A stretch of 64,000 nucleotides of DNA. Origin: Dryas octopetala (taxonomy: Eukaryota > Streptophyta > Magnoliopsida > Rosales > Rosaceae). The notes beneath the pieces are model-generated. The model did not search any database. It saw only the letters and a program-made list of their open reading frames with translations, and had not been told where the DNA came from. Shown piece by piece: positions 10,774 to 23,234 of this stretch. The position numbers and the translations under genes were made by a program. The number at the start of each line of letters is the position of its first letter. Positions within the stretch are counted from its first letter, which is position 1. The stretch spans positions 3,412,501-3,476,500 of the forward strand of contig OY992833.1 in assembly GCA_963921425.1 (NCBI GenBank), given 5' to 3'.

Positions 10774-12674
10774 TTGGAGTTGTGCTCGACCACAAGTACT
10801 ACTCCACAGGGTTCATGCATGTCTTGATGGGAGGGTTCGACCACTATTTGATAGTAGCTCAAGCACTTAAGGGTTATATTTAAAAAAAAAAAAAAAAAAT
10901 TTAAACAAAGGCCAAATATATTTAAAGAGCTCAAATTTGGGCTGCTTTTTCAAAATTTCCCTACTTAAATTAGTATGTATTTATGTTATTGTAATGGCTA
11001 TTGATTATTCTGTTATGCACAAGTAGGATTCATACGGCATGAACATGCATTTTAATCATCTTCCAAATTTGTGCTTTTGATGAATATTATACAATGTCTA
11101 GCCAAAAAACACAGATAAACATTGTACCGTGACAAAATTAGCCTTTGGATTGTATGGAAATGATGTTATATTTTATCATATAAATGTTTTTCATGTTTTG
11201 GAAAAATGATAACTAATGTATTATATAAATACTAGAATGCTCTAGTAGAATATAAGAGGAGAGGCCCTCTGAGTGTTTGAAATTTGAGCGCTTCACAATG
11301 AGGATTTGAACGTTGCATGAGAGAAATAGACAGTAATCTATTTTTATAACAGTGCACCCTCATCACAAGAGTTGAACATTTGTCCTCATTCTCTAGAGAA
11401 AAAAGGGCAGAAGTTGGGGCTAATTTTTCTTTAACAACTAATCTGCAGACACTAAAATCACACATCTTCCCCATAATTTCCACCGAAACTGATAGAAAGG
11501 ACTTCGTTATGTCCAACGCACCCGCCAATACTAATTTTTCCACCTGTTTTACCAGGAAATTTCATGTTGACAAACTAAACATTTAACATTTTGATCATTA
11601 TCAAGTTAATAAGAGATTACCTTATCGTCAATCAGTCCATTATTTAATATTCGAAGTTTCAGATACTTTTCCTAACAAACCCCTACGATGTTTAAAATCA
11701 AATCAGTCACTTCAATTGTATTTTATTTGACAAATTTTATGTTTCAAAATGTTTTCTATTCGATTCCTTAAATGGTGTATTCAATTGAGATTATAATAGA
11801 TTTTAATAGACTCATAAACTCTTATTGATTTTCATAGATTATACATAGACTTGTAGAATTCTATATAGAGTTTAATGGAGTTTGTTTGAATTTTACAGAT
11901 TCAATTCTTTTGCATTTTTCAGGGGGAAGAGAATGTGAAATTTCATTTCCTGTATTTAGTAAGTTTGGGAAAATAAACTAGGAATTGGAAGCAATAAATG
12001 TTGTTTTTGATCAGTTTTCTAATTATACCTTAATCTATTATTTATTTAGAAATAATAACAGAGTTAGCTTTGTTCCAAAAGAAGCAATATATGTTTTCTC
12101 AAAAGGAGGGAAATCAATTTCATTGCTCCAGCAAAAGTTTCATTTTCCCCCAAATAAGGGCATCAGATTCCCTTGGGTTAGAAATTGATTTCCCTTCCGT
12201 ATACTTATCAAACATGGGAATGAAATTGATTTCTTATTTTCAAGTTTCCAAAACTTAAACCAAACAGGCTCTAAGAGATTTCATAAATTTTTTAGTGGGA
12301 TGAGAGCAAGATTTTCATAAGTACAAGTACTTTTGCATAAGACAAAAGAAAAAGATACAGTTGATGAATGTCGGGAAAATTGTTTGGTACATGAAATGGT
12401 GCTCCGATGATCAGTTTTTCACCATTCTTGTAGAAATTATTGGTTGACTGCTAATTCATGTGTATGTTGCATGTACATCCTACTTATGTACAAAACTAAC
12501 AAATTTTATATAATGTGTAGAAAAAAAAAAAAAATGAAGGTCTATAGTATCAGAGAAAAAAAAAACTTAAAGTTTAGTAATCTATTATATATATATATAT
12601 ATATATATAAAGGGAGAAGGGGAGTAAGGTTAAACATTCAAAAACCCCAAAACTACCCCTTTTCAAAAAAAACA

Positions 12675-12790
12675 AAATAGAGATAATTAGGGTTAGGTCT
12701 TTTAGAAAAACAGTTTTTAAATGAAGATCGGAAGTTTCCGATTTTAAAATTATAAAAAAATCTTTTTAATTCATAATAAAGTCTTCTCCT
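12675..12790 (+). repeat. Dispersed repeat shared with 62382-62580
   Basis: Shares 'agagataattaggnttag', the 'aaaaacagtttttaaat' block and 'ttttaattcataataaagtctt' with a copy near the right end of the window. There it is expanded into a tandem array. Class unknown. Confidence 0.5.
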
Positions 12791-13339
12791 GATTTGAAGG
12801 GTATTTCCTCTCCTAGGGTGTAGAGTGAACTTTATAGAAATTGTATATCAACTCCGGAATTTTGCGCGGAGCCCAAAATTCAAGAGTTAAAACCTAATAT
12901 AAAGCCGTCAAAAAAGAAAAATAAAATGACTTGATTAAAAACCCTAAATCACTACTGGTCTTAGTTTAAGAAAGACCTCATAAAATAGACTGAACTCTAA
13001 ATCTTACTAAAAAATATTGATGACATTATTTATTAACTAAGGTCAAAAGGTTAAAACAACAACTAAGAAATTAAAAAAAAAAAATCAAAACAGAAAAAAA
13101 CACAATCAAAACCCACGATGTTATACTGTTGTACATCATCATTAACCGGCCAGCCAACCTTCTCCCAACCTATTCTTTTATTTCATCCTAAAACTCTTCA
13201 AAATAGTTGGCAAGGCGTCTGTTTTCGGAAGGGAGGAATCTGCATACGGTACTTCTTATTGTTCTTCTTCCTTTTAAAAATTAAATTTATTTTCAGTATG
13301 CACACTTAATTCCTTAATTATGTGATTGTGTCTGATAGT

Positions 13340-13522
13340 TTATGTTGAATGCAAACTCCCAGGAGGGGCTGCCCTTTTCTTTCCAGGGCTCCTCTTCTTT
13401 TTCTTATCATTCAGTGATGGAATATTGAGAATGTCATAGTGGGTTTGAACTCCTTCAACTTTTGCAGCTTCTTCAACACGTGTTGCTATAATAACATTGA
13501 ATATTGACAGACTGGCATTCAT
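13340..13522 (-). other. Possible orphan terminal exon
   Basis: On the - strand, a probable acceptor (TTATTATAG, about 13488) opens a frame ending at the TAA at 13340. It encodes about 50 residues: an acidic helix (RVEEAAKVEG), then NIPSL, then a basic tail (KKKKRSPGKKRA). It reads more like protein than its surroundings, but I do not recognise the family and see no upstream exons. It may be a captured gene fragment or chance. Confidence 0.2.
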
Positions 13523-13814
13523 GCAAAATATAATTTGAAAAAAATAAATAATAATACAGAGTAATAACTTGGATCAGTTGTGTCAAGTGCAACACAGTCG
13601 TAACTATTTTTCTTGGACAGCTCCAATAACATAGCATATGTATAGTTGTTTTCAGCTTAGATAGGCAATGTGAAAAAATTATGATTCAATTCACAGAAAG
13701 ACAGAGTGTCCGACCAAAGAAAAACAGTGAGCCAATGAGAGAGAGAGCACACAATTAATTGATGATAAAGTTTGAATTTAAGAATGAAAGCAAAAACCTT
13801 GAAGATAACCCTTT

Positions 13815-15334
13815 GGAAAATTTAATTAAATAACCTTTTTTTATCTAACTTAAGCTATTTTGACCCCTTTCTTAAAAACTTATTTTTCTAACATTTTTCT
13901 TTGTTTTTAGACCAAAATACCCCTTGTGTGGAATTTTTGGTCGCCACAGTCTACCACATAGTCTACAAAAAATTCCACCAGCTCCTCCACCTTCTTCCTG
14001 CAGCTGCCAAACCCTCTTCCATCGTCTTCCTACAGTAGCCATGAAGAGCGACAACCCAAACAAGAAGCTTGAGCTAATCTATTGAATCCATTACCCCATC
14101 CGTACAATGAATTCAGGATCTATCAATGAATCTCCATTAAATCCAGATCTGGTTTTGAAGGGGGGGGGGAAGAAGGGAGAGAGGGAGAGAGCCATCTCTA
14201 AACCCAGATCTGCAACATGAACACCACCAATCACATCAAATTGTTGAAGAAACTTAGATCTAATTGTTGTGGAATTTAAGAAGAAACTCAGATTTGATTG
14301 TTGTAGAATTTGTGGTTGCCAGACAATGCTATAACACCTGCCGACCAGAAAGTTCACCGAAAAGTCCACTTGAAATAGTGCTATAGCACTTATCCATCAG
14401 AAAGTCCACCGAAAAGTCCACATCTGTAATTTTTGCATCTTCTTCTTCTCCATTAAATCCAGATCTAGATTTTGAGCATTGTCTTCTTTGGATAGTTCAT
14501 CTTGTTAACCCAAATCTATAAACTCCACTATCACAGTATCCATCTCTTTTAGATGAAAACCCAGAAAAATAAAATTCTACCACATATGCAACTTAGATCT
14601 AAACTGCATCATATTGGGTGCATTGAAATAAAATACATTAGACCTCTAAACCATCAACACCATATCTGGAAACCAAATCTCTAAACCATTGTAATATAAT
14701 TTCATATTAATTGTAGCTTAAAAATACAAATTGAACATTTTTGTTCAACTTTCAAACAAGAAAGAAACTTCCCGTAATAAAGGGATAAACAATTAAAGAA
14801 CCCATATTTGTTTTCCAAAATACATATTAAAACTCAAAAGTTTTAATACAATAATTAATAAACTCAAAATTTCTACTAGTTTCTTCACTAACATGAACAA
14901 CCCATCAATTGACTGCTGATGCAAAGTATATATGTTGAAGTGTAAGTATCTTCTTCTCAATTGGTTTCTTCCAAATGTGCCAATATTGAAGCTCCTGCTT
15001 CCAAAGCACGAAGGAGGAGAGAAGGAGAAAAAGTGAGATCTGAAAGAGATCTAATGTATGGCTTGTGTCATACTGGGTTAGTGAGTTGTGGAATGATTGA
15101 TCTGACAAAAGAGGAGAGAAGGAGTTGGTGGGAGGAAGGAGAGAAGGAGAAAAAGTGAGAAAAAATAATCTGAATTTTGGTATGTATGTGAGGATGTAGT
15201 TGTCCTTTCACAAGGAAAATTGTTAAAAAAACAAACTTTTTCTAATAGGGGTAAAAATAGCTTCTTTTTTTTTACCAATGGGGGTCAAAATAGCTTAGGT
15301 GGGGATCAAAAAGGTATATTTAATTAAATTTCCC
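13815..15334. mobile_element. Nonautonomous MULE-like element
   Basis: Ends GGAAAATTTAATTAAATA and, inverted, GGGAAATTTAATTAAATA, with a perfect 9-bp duplication TAACCCTTT at 13806-13814 and 15335-15343. Shared subterminal blocks read 'aagctattttgaccccc'. The interior has repeated 'cagatct' and 'accgaaaagtccac' segments (14200-14430) and no transposase. A 9-bp TSD supports the Mutator superfamily. Confidence 0.85.
15248..15296 (-). repeat. Micro-insert with A tail between 16-bp direct repeats
   Basis: GGGGTAAAAATAGCTT (15248-15263) and GGGGTCAAAATAGCTT (15281-15296) flank 17 nt. Read on the - strand the insert is CATTGGTAAAAAAAAAG, very like the insert at 28094-28112. Confidence 0.5.
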
Positions 15335-15466
15335 TAACCCTTTTGAGCGAAAAGCAAGACACTCCCACCAAAGGGGCCAGAAATCCTCACTTTGAGATGT
15401 TGGGCAGCACTCCAAGTCCACAGAAACGAAAACGCCACATAAATTTAACATGCACACACACAGAGT

Positions 15467-15468
<2 letters not shown>

Positions 15469-15520
<52 letters not shown>
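15469..15520. repeat. (GA)n microsatellite
   Basis: About 26 GA units just right of the MULE-like element at 13815-15334. There is no gene next to it. Confidence 0.9.
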
Positions 15521-15524
<4 letters not shown>

Positions 15525-15830
15525 AAGGAATCAACAAAAACAAAGACAGGCATCTTTCAGAGTAGTGAACAACATTTAAATAATTAATAGACATTTTATC
15601 AAACAGTAAGCATGCCGTAAATACATCTTTCCCCACTACAACTTTCATATGCTTTCTTAAGTAATGTTAGGCTATTAGGCATATTCTTTGAAATGCGGAA
15701 AGCCTTCTTAGGCTTATTTTAAGGCAGTCACATAATTGTCTATTTTTTGTTTGTCAATAGCATTGATTTTCCCTTTTTAAACCTTGTTTGTGATGATAAA
15801 TAAGAGGAACTTCTTATCTGGATCATACAC

Positions 15831-16230
15831 AGACCTCTTCCATTGAAGTATATCTCAACTTACCAATGATGAAATATGACTTGTGAGACCTACTCTGCAT
15901 TGTAATTCGATGATCGAAGCCATCTATTTTTTAAGTCTATATACAAGGATCATCCTTGCAAAAAATCAGATAAATCAGAAATCGTTTAACCACTTGATTA
16001 AAAGGCCATCATTTCAAGTGTTCATAGAATCCATATATTCGTCTATTTATTCTATCACAATTAGATGTTTTAATGATTTCCGATTTACCTAATTTTTTAC
16101 AAGGATGATCCTTGTATAAAGACTTAGAAAATTGACGGCTTCGATTATCAAATTACAATGCGAAGTGAGTCTCACAAGTCATACCTCATCATGTTTAAGA
16201 TGAGGTATACCTCAACGGAATGAGCCTCTA
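15831..16230. mobile_element. MITE with long imperfect inverted repeats
   Basis: About 150 bp at each side match in inverted orientation, including ATGACTTGTGAGAC, 'gcattgtaatt', 'atcgaagcc' and 'acaaggatcatccttg'. Ends are near AGACCTCTTCC and its inverse GAGCCTCT. No convincing target duplication was found, so the superfamily is open. Part of the same family recurs as the tandem segment 23235-23736. Confidence 0.65.
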
Positions 16231-16861
16231 TGCATACATAATATTATATATTGACATTGTATATAATAGTTTTGAGATTTTAATTTTACTTAATTGAAAT
16301 TATATTCAATATAAATGGGGAACCCATTCCCAGTGGGGAATTCAGTTCCTCGGCAGGGATGGGGAAGGCATCCTAGGTGGTGGGAGAGGGAGGGTGTTGT
16401 ATCTTGTGTGGGGCTGTTTTGGTGGTTTTGGTTTTTTTTTTTTTTTTTTTCAATTCAGGCCTTAAGGGGTAAAGTTGGAAAAAATAAAAAATTTGTGCAG
16501 TTTTGAAAGAAAATAATGGATCCTTCTAGAATTTTCCTTCCTACTATGATCATAATTTTTATTTTTACATTTTGACATTCAATTCGTGGTAATATTATAA
16601 TTTGTCTATATTGATTGGTCTTTCCTTTATAATTTAAGACCGAAACAAAATTGGGGGATGGAGGATAAGAAATCAGGGCCTTATGCCAACAAAGCTATAA
16701 TATCATGTCAGACAATCATTGTGTCATAATAGTGTAAGCTGTCAAGAAATGGGTCAAAAATGTATATCAAACTAACACATGAGATTCTAAAGTAATTGAC
16801 CGTAGAAGGGTTCAAGATCAAAGGATCTGACCCATCCATGCCTATTTTGAATATCTAGAGA

Positions 16862-16913
<52 letters not shown>

Positions 16914-17091
16914 AGGAATAAGGGGCTAGGCCATCCATGGGCGCCACTAATTTGGATGGGGAGGTAGGTGGTGGGGTAGGTGATTTCTGAGTTTTTTTAA
17001 AAAAAATTGAAATTGAGGGTAAAATTAAAGGTTTATGAGAAAAGATGTAGGGTTGGTAGAAAAGAAAATTTGGAAGTTTATTAAACATTTT
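16231..17091. other. Intergenic; microsatellite and no gene
   Basis: AT-rich DNA with T tracts near 16433-16450 and a (GA)n run of about 25 units at 16862-16911. No recognised coding sequence. Confidence 0.6.
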
Positions 17092-17333
17092 GGGTTAAAT
17101 ACATTTTTGGTCCATGAACTTTGAGGGATTTCTCAATTTGGTCTACAAATTTCAAAACGTGACAAAAATGCCCACGAATTATCCAACTTTTGTCAATTGA
17201 GGAAATCTGTTAGCTTCCATTCACAAAGCTAATGGAAACGGCCATGTGAAAAACATGTGACCACATCCCCAAGGGTGGTTTCGTCCATTCAGACCCCCTT
17301 CCACCCAGTTCCCTATGTCCTTCCACTCCCTGC
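17092..17333 (+). repeat. Left TIR of the MULE
   Basis: 242 bp matching 22785-23040 in inverted orientation. It lacks a 14-bp segment present in the right arm close to its inner end ('cgtacttccctcca' when read inward). Confidence 0.93.
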
Positions 17334-18379
17334 GTAAAGTATTGAAGATAGAAAACAAAATGAATCTTGCAGAAAAAAAAAAGAGGAATCTTGTAGAGAA
17401 AAGTTAAGATGAATTCCTGTTTGGTAAGTGAGAAAGTGTGAGTTCAAGGTGTAAGATCGGTGCTATTGCGACACTTGGAGTCTGAAATTTCAACAAAGCT
17501 AGGATGAATTTTCGAAGAAGGACTAATATAAGCCTGCAACCAGTGTATGGTCAGTGTTTGACCTAAGATCTATAGTTTATTCTCTTGTTTAGTACTGTGA
17601 TCTATACTTTTTCCTTTGTTTTTCACTTGTGGTCCCAGTATGTCTGGCTCATTATGGATTTTTCATGTGGTCCCCCAATATTGAATTTTAGGGTTTTATT
17701 TTTGTTGCATTGCAATAAGTTATGGCAGCTTTGATACAATTGGTCGGTGGGTATTATTTATATGGATCTATGCATTGAATACAATAGTTTATTTTCTCAA
17801 TGTCATTACCATGGTTGGAGTTGGTATCTTAATTCTTTGTTTTGCCATTGCATATTGGATCGTATATATTTTCTTAACACAAAGCACTAATCCTTGCAAT
17901 ATATAACACAAAGCACTACTCCCTGCAATAAATGACTACTAGTTGAAAGAGTCCACATTCATTTGCACCCTTATGCTGCCTTTTTTTTTTATGCAATATA
18001 ACACAAAGCACTTTCTTTATGCTACCTAAAACATATGACAACTACTCAAGAGGTAGTGGCCTCATCTATTCATTTGGAAATTACATTAAATTTCTAGAGC
18101 CATGTACGTCCATCAGTTTTGTAGAGCTAGGATTGTTCCTGTTTATGTTTAATTTGTGGGCTTAGGCCCACCATCATACTAAAAAAAAGAAGGACAACCA
18201 GTTAAATCTACAGGTTATTAATGTCAAAATTCATATTCAAATTATGGTATACCATATTAGTCTGCATTATCATTGTATTGATGGTTAAATCTATTGACTA
18301 CGTGATTTCTTTTACAAAATGAACTAATGGATATTATGAGTGACATTCATATATATTTATGTTTTGCCTTAAATTACAG

Positions 18380-21378
18380 ATAATTATGATGAGCACTTTA
18401 CTGTTGAAATGCACCATGGGGGACGATTCTTCAATATAGGTGCAAATGAGTCGCACAGGATATATGTGGGTGGCTCAATAACATACTTTGACTATTGTGA
18501 CAAGAAATTTATGTCCATGTTAGACTTGACAGACATGGCTAAGGTTGAAGGATATACAGGAGCTTGTGAGTTTTGTTTTAAACTTCCAGGTACAATAGAT
18601 GATGAAGGCTTGATGGCACTCACCAATGACTTGCAGGTGTATGATATGTGTAACTGTGTGCCAATTAACAAAGTGATAAATGTTTATTTGTCTACTATAG
18701 AACCTGTTATTGATGGAGATGAAGAGTTTTTCCCACTAATGCATGAGTCAATGCATGCACACAAGAGACAAGAGGAGGTGCTTATTGAGGACTATATAGA
18801 GTCAGCTAAGGATGGTGATAATGAAGAGGATGATCCTGACTTTGTGGATTCCGAGTATGAGCAAACTAATAATGACTTGGATTTTAATGAATGTATAGAT
18901 CCCGAGTGTGAGTATGTAGGCCCTAGCCAAGCTAAGACAACTGATGGTGCTGGGACTTCAAAGAGGACCAAAACTCAAGTTGGAACATCAAAGAAAAGAA
19001 ACCATGAGGTTGAGCCAGAAATTGTGGAGTCTGCAGATGAGCTGAGAAGTGTGGATGGTGATTCTGAAGATGATGGAAATGGGAACCCCAAAAAAAAGTT
19101 GCCAAAATTTCCTGTTTTCAATCCTAAGATAGATCTAAAAAATCCAAAGTTTTTATTGTGACAGTGGTGGTATGAGTCGAAGAAGTTGTTTAGGGAAGCA
19201 GTGAGAGTATATGCAATCAAGATTGGCAGACAAATTAAGATTGTGAAAAATGATTCTATGAGAATGATGGCAAAATGTCAAGGAAAGTGTCCCTGGACTA
19301 TCACTGCAAACATGGCAGATGAAAGTGGTACATTTCAGGTTAGAAAGTTTGTTGACAAACATAAATGTTCAAGGATGGTGAAAAACAGAAATGCAACCGC
19401 AAAATGGATCTTAGAGAAATACTTGAATGTATTTAGAACTAATCCAGACTGGAATGTGAATGCATTTGGGGGAACTGTTAAAGAAGACCACTATGTTAAG
19501 ATTTCAATGGCATCACTGTATAGAGCCAGGAGGAGGGCACTCAAAGATGTTGAAGGGACCTATATGGAGCAATATGCTTGTCTTTGGGATTATGCTGAAG
19601 AACTAAGAAGGACTAACCCGGAAAGCACAATTGAACTGCAGAATGATGCAAACAATAATGGAAATATGATCATCTTTAAAAGGTTTTACATATGCTTTAG
19701 TGCAATAAAGAAAGGGTTTAGGAATGGATGTAGGGCTTTGATTGGCCTGGATGGTTGCCACATCAAAGGCCCTCATCCAGGGCAACTGTTGGTAGCCGTT
19801 GGTATTGATGCCAACAATGGACTATATCCAATTGTTTGGGCAGTGGGAAAGGTTGAGAACAAAAGCTCATGGTGTTGGTTTTTGCAACATTTGAAGGTTG
19901 ATCTGGAGATCAACAATAGCTATGGTTGGACCTTTATTACAGATAAGCAAAAAGGCCTTGTTCTTGCTCTTGAACTTGAGCTACCTCACTCTCACCATAG
20001 GCATTGTGTGCGTCACTTCTATAACAATTTTAAAGTCGATCATAAAGGCCTCACATTGAAGAATATGCTTTGGGATGCAGCTAGAGCAACTACAATGGAA
20101 AAATTCACCAATGCAATGGATGTAATCAAGGAGGCAGATGTTGAAGCATATAACTAGTTGCATAAGTTTTAACCAACAAACTGGTCTAGGTCTCACTTTC
20201 ATACCTTCCCAAAATGTGAAATATTGCTTAACAACTTATGTGAATTCTTCAATGCAGCTATCATTCAAGCAAGAGACAAACCAATCCTTACAATGCTTGA
20301 AAGGGTTAGGATGTATGTTGTTAACAGAATGGCAGTTAGAAGGCAAGCTGTGGAGAAGTGGCATGACGATATTGGGCCTAAAATTCATAAGATACTGGAG
20401 AAGAACAAAGTGGATGCTGGTTGGTGCTTGGCTCATTGGAATGGGGAAGGGAAATTCCAAGTAACTTGTCACTATGGTACAACCTTGACAGTGGATCTTA
20501 ATGCAAAAGAGTGTAGTTGCAGGAAATGGGACTTGAGTGGTATCCCATGTCCACATGCCCTTGTTGCAATTTTCTGGAACGATCATGATCCACTTGACTA
20601 TATTGATGAGTACTACAAGAAGTCCACATATCTGAAGGCATATGAGCCTTATATCAATCCAATTAGGGATCAACAAAAGTGGTTTAAGACAGCATATCCT
20701 CCAATTTCTCCCCCAGTGTACCACAAATAACCTGGGAGGCCAAAGAAGAATAGAAACAAAGAGCCAGATGAGGTACCTGCAACTTATGAGCATGATCCAA
20801 CAAAGTTGAAGAGGCTTTATTAAAATCAAGTGTAGCATGTGTGGTGGAGAAGGTCATAACATCAGGTCTTGTCAAAGAAGGAAGAATTCAACTCAGGTAT
20901 GACACAATCAAAATGATGTGGTATAGATGGTTGTAATTGTTTACTAATTAATTCATTTGACTATATGCACCTGGTTTCATGTAGGGAACCTCTGGTGGAG
21001 AATAAGCTAGAACATCAAGGAGGGCACCACCTAGAAAAAAGGCTACACAAATATGCTTTTAGTAACTATTTGCTGTTATATTCTATCACAGCATCAATGC
21101 ACACTTTGACTATAGTTAATTAATCAATGCAGGGGAGCAGCCAAGCACATAACACTCAAGGGAGCCAGATACATGTCAGACAAGCCAAAAAATGCCCTGT
21201 AAGCAATCAGATAAAGGCCTTTAACTTTTTGTGTTTGTATGTAAAATTCACTACAATCAATTGAAGCCATAACTCATTTTGACTACAGGTTAGAAGGCCA
21301 AGACAGACCACTATGAATCACTCATCTCAGTCCACTGGAAATGTCTTATTTCAGCCTACTGGGCAAACCAATACTTAG
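18380..21378 (+). pseudogene. mudrA-type MULE transposase, broken
   Basis: One reading frame from about 18380 to 20730 encodes, in order: an N-terminal domain (FTVEMHHGGRF...), an acidic linker, a MuDR DNA-binding region (FREAVRVYAIK...CPWTITA...HKCSR), the DDE-type MULE domain (GLDGCHIKGPHPGQLL, VWAVGKVENKSSW, FITDKQKG) and a SWIM zinc finger (CSCRKWDLSGIPCPH). It is interrupted in frame at 19159 (TGA) and by two stops near 20155 and 20170. A stop at 20728 and a frame change near 20820 precede a CCHC knuckle (CSMCGGEGHNIRSC) at 20835-20876. Three short tail exons follow, with candidate junctions near 20897, 20984, 21133, 21199 and 21290, ending TAG at 21378. An upstream first exon probably joins at AG 18379. 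Closest in form to MURA/Jittery-type transposases. Confidence 0.9.
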
Positions 21379-22212
21379 TCAAGTATTCAATGGATGCCAT
21401 CACAAAATGCCAATTCTCAAACTGACTTGGGTGGGGAGTATGCATGAAATTAATTTGAGACATCAAGCTGATGAATTAACTCTTAAGAGTGTTTATTTTG
21501 GAACTTGTACCTGGAAATCTAATTATTTAGGGGACTTATAGTTTATCAATTTGACTTATTTTGGCAGGGGGTTAAAATATTGCACAATTAAATAACCCTG
21601 GTATAGTTATAATGTTATTTTGGCCATGTGATGGGATATGAATGTTATTTGTATGAGAGAGTAGTGTTCATTTTGGTGAGAATTCACTCATGTATATTTT
21701 GTAGCAATTATTGTCAAAATCCTATAATCAGTATGAATGATATTTTGTGGAAAAATGTTGGCAATATTGTGCATTCTTTCAGATGAAATGAAATGAAATG
21801 GTACCATAACTGTCTAGTAAGCCAATATTTTTAAACAACAACATCATTCCATTTCCTTTCTTTAATCAACCCCCCACCTTTTTTTTCATTTCTTTTTGTT
21901 CTTTAAACAAATCCCCCACTTACTTTAAACAAATGTAAATTTTCAATTGTCAATTTGGTCACGTTCCATTAATTTTTCCAGTAAGACAATGTGCTTGTAG
22001 CCATTGAATTCATTAGTTCAAAAGAGTCAATACATATTCATTTGAAAAAGCAGTCAGTACATATTCCAACCCCACAAGCCAAAATAGACTACTCCACCCA
22101 CACCCATACATTACATAGCATATAGAATAGAAATACCTAGACATTACTAAAACTAGCATTACATCACACTAGAAATTTCCCACCACACAGCCTTCATCAG
22201 CTGCCCATATTA

Positions 22213-22596
22213 CTATTTGCATTTTCCATTCCACATCACCAGTATCACCAACCAAGATACAACCAACAACAACCACAAAATCTTTTCTCTTGCTCTACCC
22301 TTGTTGGATTCGAGTTGCCCAATACGTCTCAACAACCCTGGGATCACTTGTTTGGATTGCTCACAAATGGGTAGATCAACCCACATGAACAACCCACAAC
22401 CACCATGGCTCTGCCACATGAAGAAATATAGTGAAATAAAAAACCAGGAATGAGACCCTCACTGATCTCTCATTAAAACCAAAATAAAACTCACCTGATA
22501 TCTTGCACATGCGAAGATCCTTCTCCCTGGATTAGCATCAGTCCATGATGTCTTTTGTTGGGCCAACCTTGAACAATGACAAAAAACTGGATCCAT
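22213..22596 (-). CDS. GRF zinc-finger, membrane-anchored protein carried by the MULE
   Basis: Two exons on the - strand: 22596-22495 (34 codons) and 22410-22213, joined by a GTGAG...TGGCAG intron with phase 0. The 99-residue product starts MDPVFCHCSRLAQQ. It has the GRF-type zinc finger, with C6-x-C8, C30 and C39 and the hallmarks TSWTDANPGRRIF and GCGLFMWVD. Then come a conserved QVIPGLLRRIGQLE helix and a hydrophobic C-terminal segment (WLLLVVSWLVILVMW). Proteins of this layout (annotated as At4g04775-like in plants) are often found beside MULE transposases. The frame is unbroken although the transposase opposite is not. Function is unknown. The start is the only upstream in-frame ATG next to the finger. 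Confidence 0.7.
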
Positions 22597-22784
22597 CTTC
22601 TTCCTTGTTTCAGATTTCTCTCACACAACCCAACCCTAAAATCCAAAAATCCAAATGTTTCTTAAATGCTAAATGCTTTATTTTGTTCAGAACCCAAGCC
22701 TTAATAACATCTCTACCTCCTGACATAAATAGTATAAGATTAGATTTTTTTTTGGAAAATGAATGTACAATGGCGGGAAAATTG

Positions 22785-23040
22785 GCAGGGAGTGGAGGGA
22801 AGTACGTGGAAGGACATAGGGAACTGGGTGGAAGGGGGTCTGAATGGACGAAACCACCCTTGGGGATGTGGTCACATGTTTCTCACATGGCCGTTTCCAT
22901 TAGCTTTGTGGATGGAAGCTAACAGATTTCCTCAATTGACAAAAGTTGGATAATTCGTGGGCATTTTTGTCATGTTTTGAAATTTGTGGACCAAATTGAG
23001 AAATCTCTCAAAGTTCGTGGACCAAAAATGTATTTAACCC
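22785..23040 (-). repeat. Right TIR of the MULE
   Basis: 256 bp, inverted match to 17092-17333, ending TTTAACCC just before the 9-bp duplication. Confidence 0.93.
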
Positions 23041-23234
23041 AAACATTTTTAACCGCAACTTGGATGGAATTCGAAAAGGTTGACGGTAGGTTTTACATTG
23101 ACGCACTTTCAAAAGTTTGCGTACCAAATGTTTAAATTAATAAGTTTTAGAGAAAATTGAGAAAAGTAACAAAGTCTAAGGAGAATTTTGATAGTTTTTC
23201 CTAATATATTTTTTTTTTGGTGGTGGCGGGGGGA

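Larger units (their letters stand above)
10362..13339. other. Intergenic, AT-rich; no gene seen
   Basis: Holds a tandem duplication (10681-10773), an A17 tract near 10881, a hAT-MITE-like segment near 11950-12265 ending 'accaaacaggc', a (TA)n run at 12584-12609 and a repeat at 12675-12790 shared with 62382-62580. Open frames are short and lack domains. Confidence 0.5.
17092..23040 (+). mobile_element. Full-length Mutator-like element (MULE), decayed
   Basis: A 5.95-kb element with TIRs that start GGGTTAAATACATTTTTGGT and a perfect 9-bp duplication AAACATTTT at 17083-17091 and 23041-23049. It carries a mudrA-type transposase region on + and a small GRF zinc-finger gene on -. The two TIRs differ by about six substitutions, all transitions, plus one 14-bp indel. 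That suggests moderate age and CpG-type decay. The transposase frame is broken, so the copy is not autonomous, but it keeps both ends and could be moved by a related element. Confidence 0.95.

Noticed and set aside
10874-10925. A-rich insert between ATATTTAAA repeats
   Set aside because: The A run comes before rather than after the GGCC word and the repeat is only 9 bp of AT-rich sequence, so chance is likely.
11090-11145. Another micro-insert candidate with 'tagccaaaaaac'
   Set aside because: The flanking words ACAATGT and ACATTGT are inverted, not direct, repeats.
20236-20838. 200-codon - strand frame
   Set aside because: Antisense shadow of the MULE transposase SWIM region.
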